Assembly: GCF_003268275.1 (NCBI RefSeq)
Contig: NZ_QLYR01000008.1
Coordinates: forward strand, 56,957 to 120,956
Reading direction: 5' to 3'
Length of the DNA: 64,000 nt
Origin: Hydrogeniiclostridium mannosilyticum
GTDB lineage: Bacteria; Bacillota; Clostridia; Oscillospirales; Acutalibacteraceae
The notes below the pieces were generated by a model, which was given only the letters and a program-made list of their open reading frames with translations, was not told the DNA's origin and searched no databases. Below, piece by piece: positions 1 through 10,151 of the stretch (position 1 is the first letter of the stretch; every line of letters starts with the position of its first letter). Both the position numbers and the translations under genes were made by a program.

Positions 1-2598
1 CAGGGTTTTGCCGAAGAAGGTCCCCACCGCAAGCGGAACGATCGGAATATCCGTCACCTTAGTGATATAGGGCACCGTACGGGATGAACGGGGGTTGGCC
101 TCAATCACATAGACCTCATTATCCTTGACAATAAACTGAATATTCAGCAACCCCTTGACCTTCAGCGCTTTTGCCAACTTGCGTGTATAGTCGACAATCA
201 CCTCCTGCATTTCCTTAGAAACGCCGATTGCCGGGTAAACCGAAATACTGTCGCCGGAGTGAACGCCCGCGCGCTCAATGTGCTGCATGATGCCCGGGAT
301 GAGAGAATCCACGCCGTCACAGACCGCGTCAACCTCAACCTCCGTACCCATGATATATTTATCGACCAGAATCGGATGCTCCTGCGTTACGCGGTTGATA
401 ATACCGATGTGTTCAATGACATCCTCGTCTGAATAGGCAATATGCATTCCCTGCCCGCCAAGCACATATGAGGGGCGGACCAGGACCGGGTACCCGAGAT
501 CATTCGCTGCCGCGATGGCTTCCGCGCAAGTAAACACCATGCGCCCCTCCGCCCTGGGAATATTGCACTCGTTCAAAACTGCGTCGAAGCGCTCGCGGTC
601 TTCCGCACCGTCGATGCTGTCAAAGGAGGTGCCCAAAATTGGAACGCCCATTGCCTCAATGGCGCCAGCCAGCTTAATTGCCGTCTGCCCGCCGAACTGC
701 ACCACCGCGCCGTCCGGCTTCTCCAGTTCAACAATATGGAGCACATCCTCCTCGGTCAGCGGTTCAAAATACAGCTTGTCTGCTATATCAAAGTCTGTAC
801 TGACCGTCTCCGGATTGTTATTAACGATAATGGTCTCGCACCCCTGCTCCCGCAAGGCCCATACACTGTGAACGGAACAGAAATCGAACTCGATACCCTG
901 GCCTATGCGGATCGGACCGGAGCCAATGACCAGAATTTTCTTTCTGTCCGAGTTCGGAATAGATTCATTCTGGCTTCCGTAGCGCGAATAGTAATAAGGC
1001 GTCTGCGCGTCAAACTCCGCAGCGCAGGTATCTACCATCTTATAGACCGGCGCAATCTCCCAGCGCTTCTGAAGCGCCCGCAGCTCTTCCACAGGTTTGC
1101 CGGTCAGTTCTGATATTGTCCGGTCCAGGAAGCCGGTCTCCTTCGCTTTCAGCAGCAGGGTACGGTCAAGTTCATCTCCGCTTAGACTCTTTTCCACCCG
1201 GACAATCTCCATAATCTTATCCAGGAACCAGGGGTCAATTTTGGTAATCGCATGGATTTCCCCGATGGTAACCCCTCTGCGAAGCGCTTCTGCAATTACA
1301 AACAGGCGGCGGTCGTCCACATCATGCAGTTTTTGCAGAAGCTCCTCTCTGGTCAGCCCCTTGAGGCTCTTATCAATCAAGCTGAAGGAATTTTGCTCCA
1401 AAGAACGAACAGCCTTCATCAGGCCCTGCTCAAAGGTCGGCGCAATGCTCATTACCTCGCCCGTGGCCTTCATCTGCGTCCCCAAGCTGCGTTTGGCGTA
1501 GACGAATTTATCAAACGGCCACTTGGGAATTTTCACAACGCAATAATCCAGCGTCGGCTCAAAGCAGGCAAACGTTTTTTGCGTAATGGCGTTGGGGATT
1601 TCATCCAGCGTATAGCCCAGCGCTATTTTGGAGGCCACCTTGGCAATCGGGTAGCCCGTCGCCTTGGAGGCGAGCGCCGAGGACCGGCTGACTCGCGGGT
1701 TGACCTCAATGACGCAATATTCAAAGCTGTTGGGATTCAGCGCAAACTGCACGTTGCAGCCGCCCGCCACCTTCAGCTCGGTAATAATATCCAGCGCAGC
1801 GGTGCGCAGCATCTGCGTTTCCTTATCCGCCAGCGTTTGGCAGGGCGCCACAACAATGGAATCGCCCGTGTGCACGCCAACCGGGTCAAAGTTTTCCATA
1901 TTACAAACGGTAATGCAGTTGCCGTTGCTGTCCCGCATAACCTCGTATTCAATTTCTTTCCAGCCGGAGATACAGCGCTCAATCAAAACCTGATGCACGC
2001 GGCTGCGGTGCAGGCCCAAGGAGGCAATAGTGGCCAGTTCCTCCTTGTCATGGGCAATGCCGCCGCCGCTGCCGCCGAGCGTGTAGGCCGGGCGAATGAC
2101 TACCGGGTAGCCAATCCGGGCCGCAATCTTCAGGCAGTCCTCCAGCGACTCGGCCACCTCGCTCTCCGCGCAGGGCTGGCCGATCCGGTCCATTGCCTCC
2201 TTGAAAAGCTCGCGGTCTTCCGCCATGCGGATGGTATCCGCACTGGTACCGATCATTTCCACATGGTGCTCGCGCAGGAAACCGGACTCCTCCAGTTCTA
2301 CCGCCAGGTTCAGCGCGTTCTGCCCGCCCAGCGTCGGCAGAATACTGTCGGGATTTTCTTTCAGGATTACCTTTTTAACCGTCTCCGCCGTCAGTGGTTC
2401 AATGTATACCTTATCCGCAATTTCACGGTCGGTCATAATGGTCGCCGGGTTGGAGTTAATCAGAATGACCTCTACCCCCTCCTCCCGCAGCGCGCGGCAG
2501 GCCTGTGTACCGGCATAGTCAAACTCTGCGGCCTGGCCAATGATAATCGGACCGGAGCCGATGATGATTACTTTTTTAATTTCCTGTCTTCTGCTCAT
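1..2598 (-). CDS. carB: Carbamoyl-phosphate synthase large subunit (partial, C-terminus beyond window)
   Basis: Makes carbamoyl phosphate from bicarbonate, ammonia passed on by CarA and two ATP, for arginine and pyrimidine synthesis. The protein begins [18 protein letters not shown], the usual CarB start. The segment I translated at the left edge reads [17 protein letters not shown], which belongs to the second ATP-grasp half. About 866 codons are present; roughly 200 codons (end of the second synthetase half and the allosteric MGS-like domain) lie outside the window. Its ATG overlaps the TGA of carA by 4 bases, so the two subunits are translationally coupled. I see no frameshift in the parts read. 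Confidence 0.95.
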   Translation of the reverse strand, partial: MSRRQEIKKVIIIGSGPIIIGQAAEFDYAGTQACRALREEGVEVILINSNPATIMTDREIADKVYIEPLTAETVKKVILKENPDSILPTLGGQNALNLAVELEESGFLREHHVEMIGTSADTIRMAEDRELFKEAMDRIGQPCAESEVAESLEDCLKIAARIGYPVVIRPAYTLGGSGGGIAHDKEELATIASLGLHRSRVHQVLIERCISGWKEIEYEVMRDSNGNCITVCNMENFDPVGVHTGDSIVVAPCQTLADKETQMLRTAALDIITELKVAGGCNVQFALNPNSFEYCVIEVNPRVSRSSALASKATGYPIAKVASKIALGYTLDEIPNAITQKTFACFEPTLDYCVVKIPKWPFDKFVYAKRSLGTQMKATGEVMSIAPTFEQGLMKAVRSLEQNSFSLIDKSLKGLTREELLQKLHDVDDRRLFVIAEALRRGVTIGEIHAITKIDPWFLDKIMEIVRVEKSLSGDELDRTLLLKAKETGFLDRTISELTGKPVEELRALQKRWEIAPVYKMVDTCAAEFDAQTPYYYSRYGSQNESIPNSDRKKILVIGSGPIRIGQGIEFDFCSVHSVWALREQGCETIIVNNNPETVSTDFDIADKLYFEPLTEEDVLHIVELEKPDGAVVQFGGQTAIKLAGAIEAMGVPILGTSFDSIDGAEDRERFDAVLNECNIPRAEGRMVFTCAEAIAAANDLGYPVLVRPSYVLGGQGMHIAYSDEDVIEHIGIINRVTQEHPILVDKYIMGTEVEVDAVCDGVDSLIPGIMQHIERAGVHSGDSISVYPAIGVSKEMQEVIVDYTRKLAKALKVKGLLNIQFIVKDNEVYVIEANPRSSRTVPYITKVTDIPIVPLAVGTFFGKTL

Positions 2599-3671
2599 AG
2601 CTGGCCTCCTCCGATCAGATGAATAAATTTGTCAAAGAGAAATCCGGTGTCGAGCGGGCCCGGAGAAGCCTCAGGATGGAACTGCACCGAAAAGACCTTG
2701 CCGTTTTTATAGGTCAGGCCTTCCACGCTTTGATCATTCATGCTGACAAAGCTGACATCGGCAACCGCCGGATCCACCGTGCCGGCGTCAACGACAAAGC
2801 CATGATTTTGCGAGGTAATGTAAACCCGGCTTGTCTGTAGGTCTTTTACCGGGTGGTTAATACCCCGATGTCCATATTTTAACCGATACGTGCTTGCGCC
2901 CTTCGCCAGGGCCATCAGCTGGTGTCCAAGGCAGATGGCAAACGTCGGAATACCGTAGTCATAAACCTTTTTCAGTTCCTGAATTGCCTTTGTGCAGGCT
3001 GTCGGGTCGCCCGGTCCATTGCTCAGCATGATCCCATCCGGGTTAAAAGCCAGCATATCTTCAAAATTCGCGTCATACGGGAAACACTTTACCGTACAGC
3101 CGCGCTTCACCAGAGAACGGACGATGTTCAGCTTTACACCGTAATCCGCCAGGGCGACCCGGATTTTTCCATCCCCATACACCTTTCCGCCATTGCAGCT
3201 GACTTCCGGGACGTGGGACTTCAGCGCAAAATCTCTGATTTTCTGCTGCATAGCGGCGGTATCAATATTCTCGCCATAGCAGATCATCCCCTTCATCGTC
3301 CCGCTCTCACGCAAAATCCGGGTCAGGGCCCGGGTATCCAGGCCATACATGCCCGGAATTTTATTTTGCTTAAGATAAGTGTCAAGAGAAAGATCGCAGC
3401 GAAAATTGCTGGCAAGCCCGGAAACTGAGTGTACAATAAAGGCGCCGAGCCACGGCCGGGTAGATTCCGCGTCATCATAGCAAATCCCATAGTTCCCCAT
3501 CAGCGGAAAGGTCATGACCACTCCCTGCCCGGCATAAGAAGGGTCTGTCAAAAGCTCTGTGTAGCCGCACATAGCAGAATTAAATACAACCTCACAAAGA
3601 ACGTCGTGTTCGTAGCCGAACCCGACGCCTTCAAAAGTCTTTCCGTTTTCCAGCATTAGCAATGCCTTCAT
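2595..3671 (-). CDS. carA: Carbamoyl-phosphate synthase small (glutaminase) subunit
   Basis: Class I glutamine amidotransferase subunit that hydrolyses glutamine and channels ammonia to CarB. It has 358 residues, normal for the family. The N-terminal CPSase small-chain domain covers about residues 1-150. The C-terminal GATase holds the nucleophile elbow [13 protein letters not shown] (Cys) and the His/Glu pair in [10 protein letters not shown]. The start ATG has only a weak ribosome site (GGTGG). It is the first gene of carAB and is read from a promoter inside the 3' end of dapF. Confidence 0.96.
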   Translation of the reverse strand: MKALLMLENGKTFEGVGFGYEHDVLCEVVFNSAMCGYTELLTDPSYAGQGVVMTFPLMGNYGICYDDAESTRPWLGAFIVHSVSGLASNFRCDLSLDTYLKQNKIPGMYGLDTRALTRILRESGTMKGMICYGENIDTAAMQQKIRDFALKSHVPEVSCNGGKVYGDGKIRVALADYGVKLNIVRSLVKRGCTVKCFPYDANFEDMLAFNPDGIMLSNGPGDPTACTKAIQELKKVYDYGIPTFAICLGHQLMALAKGASTYRLKYGHRGINHPVKDLQTSRVYITSQNHGFVVDAGTVDPAVADVSFVSMNDQSVEGLTYKNGKVFSVQFHPEASPGPLDTGFLFDKFIHLIGGGQL

Positions 3672-3756
3672 TCAACCACCATCCATCTTTTAAAATCAAG
3701 CCGGGCAGCGGTGAGACGCCTCTCCAGCAAACCTACAAACGACCGCGAACAGAACC

Positions 3757-3780
3757 CATCGGCTTCAACGCCCGCCGATG
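3757..3780 (-). promoter_or_regulatory. Hairpin in the carAB leader
   Basis: CATCGGC and GCCGATG form a 7-bp stem with a 10-nt loop, about 15-35 nt downstream of the predicted carA transcription start. No U-run follows, so it is not a classical terminator. It may be a structural element of the carAB leader; function unknown. Confidence 0.35.
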
Positions 3781-3797
3781 CTTGTCCTTTTTACATT

Positions 3798-3826
3798 ATT
3801 ATATCAAATTATAATGGAACCGTCAA
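3798..3826 (-). promoter_or_regulatory. Sigma-A promoter for carAB, inside the dapF 3' end
   Basis: On the minus strand TTGACG, 17 bases, TATAAT. The -35 lies in the last dapF codons and the -10 directly follows the dapF stop. It gives carAB a leader of about 115 nt and lets it be transcribed independently of glnA-dapF. Confidence 0.75.
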
Positions 3827-4637
3827 AGACAAATTCCGCTCCGCCTTCCATATATACCGTGCCGTCCAAAGCCCAGTCGATCCTCAGGTCCCCGCCCAGC
3901 AGATGCACCAGTACACTGCGCTGTGCACGGCCCGTAAGAGCCGCAGCGACGGCAGAAGCACATGCCCCTGTACCGCAGGCCATCGTCTCGCCGGACCCGC
4001 GCTCCCAGACGCGCATCTCCAGTTCATCCGGCGAAATTACGCGAATGAACTCTACGTTTGTCTTCTGAGGAAACCAGGGGTGGTTCTCAATCGCCCTGCC
4101 TACGCGCTCAACCGGGGCAGCAGCAGGATTTTCCACAAACAGCACCGTGTGCGGGTTTCCCATTGAAACGCACACGCCATGGTACAGTACGCCATCCACC
4201 TCAAGCGGCAGGTCCTGCGCCGAGGCCCCCTCCGGCGGTAGCACGGGAAGCTCGGCGGCGTCCAAGCCGGGCTTACCCATGTCAACCTGAATAGACTTCA
4301 CACAACCGTTCGCTGTATTTAAATGAAGCTCCTTGATTCCGCTCAGGGTCTCAATTTGCAGGCAATCCTTTTTTACAATCCCTTTTTCATAGAGGTACTT
4401 TCCCACACAACGAATCCCGTTCCCGCACATCATAGCCCGGGAGCCGTCGGCATTATATAGATCCATCATCGCATCCGCCTGTTCAGAGGGGCGAATCAAG
4501 ATCAGCCCGTCCGAGCCAATGCCAAAATGGCGGTCGCTGAGCCGCACCGCCAGCTCCTCCGGATGGGGTACGTACTCTTCAAAACAGTTCACATAAATAT
4601 AATCGTTGCCAATGCCCTGCATTTTGGTGAAATTCAT
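3804..4637 (-). CDS. dapF: Diaminopimelate epimerase
   Basis: Converts LL- to meso-diaminopimelate for lysine and peptidoglycan. 277 residues, typical length. Both active-site cysteine motifs are present: MMCGNGIRCVGKY (Cys in the first half) and MACGTGACASA (second half), as is the N-terminal KMQGIGNDYIYV. The start ATG follows CGGAGG by 6 bases. It lies 19 bases downstream of glnA and is probably co-transcribed with it. The carAB promoter overlaps its last codons. Confidence 0.96.
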   Translation of the reverse strand: MNFTKMQGIGNDYIYVNCFEEYVPHPEELAVRLSDRHFGIGSDGLILIRPSEQADAMMDLYNADGSRAMMCGNGIRCVGKYLYEKGIVKKDCLQIETLSGIKELHLNTANGCVKSIQVDMGKPGLDAAELPVLPPEGASAQDLPLEVDGVLYHGVCVSMGNPHTVLFVENPAAAPVERVGRAIENHPWFPQKTNVEFIRVISPDELEMRVWERGSGETMACGTGACASAVAAALTGRAQRSVLVHLLGGDLRIDWALDGTVYMEGGAEFVFDGSIII

Positions 4638-4656
4638 GGGTAACCTCCGTGCAAAC

Positions 4657-5988
4657 TCAGAACTTATTTAGGTATTTCTCAATCTCCCATTGCGAAACCC
4701 GGGTAGAATACTCATTCCACTCTTTTTCCTTCGCCTCGGTATATTTTTCATACACATGGTCGCCAAGCGTCTCCTTCATAAAGGGATCGGCTTTCATAAG
4801 AATAACGGCTTCACGCAGCGTGGAAGGCAAATTTTCTATTCCGTTTACCACGCGGTCTTCCTCTGTCATATCATAAATATTCGCGGAAACAGAAGCCGGA
4901 GGCATGAGGTCCTCTCGGATTCCTTCCAGGCCGGCCGCCAACAGAACCGCCAGCTCCAAATAAGGGTTGCAGGCCGGGTCGGGCGAACGCAGCTCAACAC
5001 GCGTGCCCATGCCGCGGCTGGCCGGCACACGGATCAGCGCACTGCGGTTGCTCTCCGTCCAGGCGATGTAACAGGGCGCCTCATAACCGGGCACCAGCCG
5101 TTTATAGGAGTTTACCAGCGGGTTCGTAATGGCGCACATGCCCTGGATGTGCTTCAAAATCCCCGCAATGAAATTATAGGCAATACGGCTCAGGCCGTTG
5201 GGGGAGTCCGGGTCATAAAAGGCGTTTTTACCATCCTTAAAAAGGCTCATGTTGGTATGCATACCAGACCCCGCCTGCCCGAACAAAGGCTTTGGCATAA
5301 ACGTAGCGCAAAGGCCGTGGGAATCCGCAGCGGATTTCACCACCATTTTAAAGGTCAAAATATTATCTGCCGCACTCAGCGCCTCACTGTACTTAAAGTC
5401 AATCTCATGCTGAGCGACTGCGCATTCATGGTGGGAGGCCTCGATTTCAAACCCCATATCCTCCAAAGTCAGGCAAATATCCCGGCGGCAGCTTTCACCG
5501 ACATCGGACGGGCCCATGTCAAAATAGCCGGCCGCGTCATAGGTGTTGGTCGTCGGGTGGCCGTACTCATCGGTATTGAAGAGGAAAAACTCGCACTCAG
5601 GGCCCACGTTAAAGCGGTAGCCCATATCAGCAGCCTCCTGAAGGGTTTTGCGCAGCAAATAGCGGGGGTCCCCCTCAAACGGCGTGCCGTCCGGCTTATA
5701 AACATCGCAGATCAAGCGGGCAATATGCCCGTGCTGGTGGTGCCAGGGCAAAATGCAGAAGGTGTCCAGATCCGGCCGCAAATACATATCGGACTCCTCA
5801 ATCCTGACAAAGCCTTCAATAGAGGAACCGTCAAACATACACTGGTTATCCAGCGCCTTTTGTGCCTGGCTTCTTGTGATGGCCACATTTTTCAGGGAAC
5901 CAAAAATATCGGTGAATTGCAGCCGAATAAATTTGACGTCGTTTTCTTCCAGTAGTCTTAATACATCTTCTTTCGTATACGATGGCAT
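4657..5988 (-). CDS. glnA: Glutamine synthetase, GSI-alpha type
   Basis: ATP-dependent amidation of glutamate to glutamine. 443 residues, the length of Bacillus GlnA. Seen: the beta-grasp N-terminus with [20 protein letters not shown], the metal/glutamate-binding segment GPECEFFLF, and [10 protein letters not shown]. The adenylylation tyrosine loop of GSI-beta enzymes is absent; the corresponding place reads [11 protein letters not shown], as in feedback-inhibited GSI-alpha enzymes. AGGAGG lies 10 bases before the ATG. The leader carries a terminator-like hairpin, suggesting attenuation. No glnR gene is adjacent. Confidence 0.96.
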   Translation of the reverse strand: MPSYTKEDVLRLLEENDVKFIRLQFTDIFGSLKNVAITRSQAQKALDNQCMFDGSSIEGFVRIEESDMYLRPDLDTFCILPWHHQHGHIARLICDVYKPDGTPFEGDPRYLLRKTLQEAADMGYRFNVGPECEFFLFNTDEYGHPTTNTYDAAGYFDMGPSDVGESCRRDICLTLEDMGFEIEASHHECAVAQHEIDFKYSEALSAADNILTFKMVVKSAADSHGLCATFMPKPLFGQAGSGMHTNMSLFKDGKNAFYDPDSPNGLSRIAYNFIAGILKHIQGMCAITNPLVNSYKRLVPGYEAPCYIAWTESNRSALIRVPASRGMGTRVELRSPDPACNPYLELAVLLAAGLEGIREDLMPPASVSANIYDMTEEDRVVNGIENLPSTLREAVILMKADPFMKETLGDHVYEKYTEAKEKEWNEYSTRVSQWEIEKYLNKF

Positions 5989-6076
5989 ACTAAAAATTCC
6001 TCCTATTGTATAAGTTCTTCAAAGAACCGGCAGACAAGCATACAGCCAAAATCCAGCCTAAACCGTTACTTTGGTG

Positions 6077-6123
6077 TAAATAAAAATAACAAGGCCGCTC
6101 TGCTGACAGAACCTCCTTGTTAT
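6077..6123 (-). terminator. Terminator-like hairpin in the glnA leader (candidate attenuator)
   Basis: On the minus strand ATAACAAGG pairs with CCTTGTTAT (9 bp). An inner TCTG/CAGA stem closes a TCAG loop, and TTTTTATTT follows. It sits between the predicted glnA promoter and the glnA start codon, beginning about 20 nt into the transcript, so it would stop or gate glnA transcription rather than end an upstream gene. Confidence 0.6.
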
Positions 6124-6148
6124 GATTTCTATATAATATTTTACATTT

Positions 6149-6177
6149 ATTTTATTATATCTGCCATAGCGTGTCAA
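6149..6177 (-). promoter_or_regulatory. glnA promoter
   Basis: TTGACA, 17 bases, TAAAAT on the minus strand, giving a leader of about 155 nt before glnA that includes the hairpin at 6077-6123. Confidence 0.7.
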
Positions 6178-6179
6178 CA

Positions 6180-6487
6180 TTTTTTCTGTTTCTTGGCACG
6201 ATTTATCTGAATGCACAAAAAAAGAAGAATTTGCTCTCAATTTCCGTCTGTTTCCTTTTTATGCAATATTTAAAACAAAACTTGCATTTTGCCCATTTTC
6301 CCGCCCACCCGGATGCAAGAGGCTGCCCAAAGCAGGAGGCCGCGGCAAGCCCGCAGGCCCATAGTCCGGTTCCACCGTCAATAAGCCGTATAACCATCCT
6401 GCCTGTTCAAAAAAAGAGTCGTAAGAAGCCGCTGGTTATCTGATAAAACGGTCTTTCGCCAAAGCTTTATTTTTTTTTCGGAAACGA
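6180..6487. other. Intergenic region with a GC-rich island, content unknown
   Basis: The glnA-gdhA divergent gap holds an AT-rich flank and a GC-rich block at about 6300-6400. On the minus strand this block can fold (GGCC-T-GCGG against CCGCGGCC near 6343-6360). It lies outside both predicted transcripts, glnA starting near 6142 leftward and gdhA near 6523 rightward. I recognise no known RNA family or protein. An open frame at 6203-6397 on the minus strand has no ribosome site and unusual composition, so I do not call it. Confidence 0.3.
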
Positions 6488-6516
6488 TTGTTTTTTGAAT
6501 AATTTTGTGATAAACT
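6488..6516 (+). promoter_or_regulatory. gdhA promoter
   Basis: TTGTTT, 17 bases, TAAACT, about 50 bases before the gdhA start codon. Confidence 0.55.
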
Positions 6517-6549
6517 TGTAAACAGTAAGAATTTACATCAAAATATTAA

Positions 6550-7896
<1,347 letters not shown>

Positions 7897-7935
7897 GACC
7901 GGCCGCGGCAAGCAGGTAAAAATTTCTATATGGCA

Positions 7936-7997
7936 AAGAGTGGCGGATCCCTATGGATGATGTGTGAATCCATGAGGGCCGCCGCTCTTTTTTATTT
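7936..7997 (+). terminator. Rho-independent terminator after gdhA
   Basis: AGAGTGGCGG pairs with CCGCCGCTCT (one G-U) across a loop of about 37 nt, followed by TTTTTTATTTT. Confidence 0.8.
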
Positions 7998-8083
7998 TCA
8001 GGATAGCCTGTATTTTTCCGCAGGCATCTGCCTATTCTTGCTATATAGAACCCGCTATGCCCCCTCGTTTCTCTAAATTTTTA

Positions 8084-8112
8084 TTGACAGCGGCCGTCAA
8101 CGCCAGTATTCT
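8084..8112 (+). promoter_or_regulatory. Promoter for the DUF368 gene
   Basis: TTGACA, 17 bases, TATTCT; an overlapping TATAAG lies just downstream. It precedes the gene by about 105 bases. Confidence 0.55.
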
Positions 8113-8219
8113 ATAAGAGTGTTTTTTTATTTTTGCCGTTTAAAGAAGCGCTTTCATCAGCCGGCACGATGAAAGCCTTTCTTTCATCGATCCAGCCGGC
8201 AGTTAGGATTTGCAACGAT

Positions 8220-9044
8220 ATGAAAAACAGTAGAATTTTACTTACCCTGAAAAGTATGATCGTAGGCGGCACCATGCTGGTTCCCGGTGTCAGCGGCGGC
8301 TCCATGGCCATGATTCTCGGTATCTACGACAAGCTTGTATCCTCCGTAAGTTCTTTTATGAAGGACAAGCGCAAAAACCTGATTACACTTGTCCTTTTTG
8401 CGATCGGCGGCGGAATCGGTATGCTGCTCTTTGCCAACCCCTTACTTCGGCTCATCGAGTGGTCCCCCATGCCTACACTCTATTTTTTCATCGGTGCTGT
8501 CGCCGGTGGTATTCCGCTTATGGTCAAGCAGGCAGAGGTTAAAAAATTCTCATGGAAACAGCCGTTTTATGTCGCCGCCGGCATTTTGATCGTCCTGCTT
8601 TTCACCTTTATTCCCACTGGCACCTTCCAAGCGGGGTCCGACAACGGTATTGTCAATTTCCTTTTGCTTATGCTGGCGGGCTTTATTGCCGCCGTCGCCC
8701 TAGTACTGCCGGGAATTAGCGTTTCCTATTTTCTGCTGCTTCTCGGCCTGTACGATGAGACCATGCGCGCTATTACCACGTTTTATTTTCCTTTTTTAAT
8801 TCCCCTGGCCCTCGGGCTGCTGCTGGGGATCATTCTCACCACCAAGCTACTGGAACGCGCCATGAAACGCCACCCTCAACCGACCTACCTGATTATTCTC
8901 GGCTTTGTGCTGGGGTCTATCGCCGAGGTTTTTCCTGGTATTCCCACCTGGCCGGAGCTGCTTTTGTGCCTCGTTACCCTTGTTGCTGGCTTTCTGGCCA
9001 TCTATTTCCTCTCCCGTCAGGAACTGAAGTATGAGGAAGCATGA
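8220..9044 (+). CDS. popT: DUF368 membrane protein, PopT-type undecaprenyl-phosphate translocase family
   Basis: About 274 residues with 8 or so hydrophobic segments. The family hallmarks are present: the N-terminal MIVGGTMLVPGVSGGSMAM and the internal related segment ALVLPGISVSYFLLLLGLYD, an inverted-repeat architecture. DUF368 members (PopT) have been described as flipping undecaprenyl phosphate back across the membrane for reuse in wall synthesis; applying that here is by homology. The open frame extends to 8133, but the ATG at 8220 starts the conserved part; its ribosome site (AGGA, 11 bases away) is weak. It is a single-gene unit. Confidence 0.85.
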   Translation: MKNSRILLTLKSMIVGGTMLVPGVSGGSMAMILGIYDKLVSSVSSFMKDKRKNLITLVLFAIGGGIGMLLFANPLLRLIEWSPMPTLYFFIGAVAGGIPLMVKQAEVKKFSWKQPFYVAAGILIVLLFTFIPTGTFQAGSDNGIVNFLLLMLAGFIAAVALVLPGISVSYFLLLLGLYDETMRAITTFYFPFLIPLALGLLLGIILTTKLLERAMKRHPQPTYLIILGFVLGSIAEVFPGIPTWPELLLCLVTLVAGFLAIYFLSRQELKYEEA

Positions 9045-9180
9045 CACCGGCAACGGGGCGCCATACGGTTCGCGCCGGCCCCCGAATCCTGATAGAAGCC
9101 TCGTTGTTTTACCCGATAAATTGTAAAGTTTTAAGGTGCTTCCGCTCCGCCGGGCGGAGAGAAAAACGGCCTCTGCCCCG

Positions 9181-9230
9181 ACAAAGGAACGCCGTTGGTT
9201 CGAGTAATTGAACCAACGGCGTTCCTTTGT
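9181..9230. terminator. Bidirectional terminator between convergent genes
   Basis: A perfect 21-bp inverted repeat (9181-9201 and 9210-9230) with an 8-nt loop, followed by TTTGTTTGG on the plus strand. It separates the popT-like gene from the pot operon end. Confidence 0.85.
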
Positions 9231-9245
9231 TTGGTTATAAAGAGC

Positions 9246-10127
9246 TTATCGTATTTTTACTGAGAAGCCCAGACTTTCGCTCTCGCCCGGATTCAGTGTC
9301 CGCATAGCGTGCTTTTCTGTGAATTCATCGCCTTCATCCGTTCTTGTCGCGCAACCCGCCCATGGCTCCAGGGCAACAAACGGGCCCCTGTTCCGCGCGG
9401 ACCAAATGCCCAGCATCGGGAACTGAGAAAAATCCATTTCCACTCCCCTGTCTGAAACACGGCTCAGCAAACGAACCTTTCTGGAAGAAAGATTCTCAAA
9501 AACCAAGGCATCTTCCGCAAACAGTTCATGCCGAAGCGGCAGGATATCCATGTGCTCAAAATGCTTGAGTACATGGAATACATCGATTAACCCGCCTTCC
9601 GCAATGCGGGGACAATCTGCCGTCTCCTTTTTCTCAAAGCGGACTTCATAATCTTCAAACCGTTCCCCCGGCAGCAGCGGCACGTTAAAGGCCGGGTGCC
9701 CGCCTATGGCATAGGGCATGGAAACATCTCCCGCATTCTCGACCGTAAAAACGGTGCTAAGCACATTTTCAGCCAAGCTGTATTCTACCCGCAGCACAAA
9801 CTCAAAGGGGTATTCCTGTTTACTCTGCTCATCTGCCTTCAAGGTAAAAACTACCCGGCTCTTCGATTGCTTATCTGCCTGGAAAACCCGGTGGCGGGCC
9901 AGGCCGTGCTGCTTCATCGTATACCAATTTCCGTTGATCCGAGTCTTGCCATCTCGAAGAGCACCGACAATCGGAAACAGAACCGGGGCACAGCCGCTCC
10001 AGTAGGCCGGGTCCCGCTGCCAAAGATATTCCACACCGTCTGCGGCGCACAGGCTCATCAGCTGCGCCCCCTCCGGCGAAATCTCAGCCGTTAGGGTGCC
10101 GTTGGAAAGCTGAATCCATTCCTTCAT
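9246..10127 (-). CDS. Aldose 1-epimerase family protein (LacX/GalM-like)
   Basis: Galactose-mutarotase fold protein, 293 residues. Seen: MKQHGLARHRVFQ (the conserved His-containing strand), YAIGGHPAFNVPL (second conserved His) and VALEPWAG near the end (catalytic Glu region). This is the LacX-like branch; true substrate unknown. AAGGGG lies 9 bases before the ATG. It starts only 24 bases after potD and shares the operon with the polyamine transporter, an unusual pairing with no obvious metabolic link. Confidence 0.85.
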   Translation of the reverse strand: MKEWIQLSNGTLTAEISPEGAQLMSLCAADGVEYLWQRDPAYWSGCAPVLFPIVGALRDGKTRINGNWYTMKQHGLARHRVFQADKQSKSRVVFTLKADEQSKQEYPFEFVLRVEYSLAENVLSTVFTVENAGDVSMPYAIGGHPAFNVPLLPGERFEDYEVRFEKKETADCPRIAEGGLIDVFHVLKHFEHMDILPLRHELFAEDALVFENLSSRKVRLLSRVSDRGVEMDFSQFPMLGIWSARNRGPFVALEPWAGCATRTDEGDEFTEKHAMRTLNPGESESLGFSVKIR

Positions 10128-10151
10128 GACGATTGTTCCCCTTTCTTCGCG

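Noticed and set aside
1252-2622. 456-codon open frame opposite carB
   Set aside because: It is the antisense shadow of a GC-biased carB; its protein has no recognisable domain and carB itself is intact.
3690-3730. PyrR-binding-like CTGGAGAGGC in the carA leader
   Set aside because: It differs from the PyrR consensus in the conserved CC and flanking bases, and there is no terminator/antiterminator pair, so I only mention the leader as structured.
4690-5955. 421-codon open frame opposite glnA
   Set aside because: Antisense shadow of glnA codon bias; no ribosome site or known motif.
6203-6397. 64-codon minus-strand frame between glnA and gdhA
   Set aside because: No ribosome site, no conserved motif, Lys/Phe homopolymer-like end derived from an AT-rich flank.
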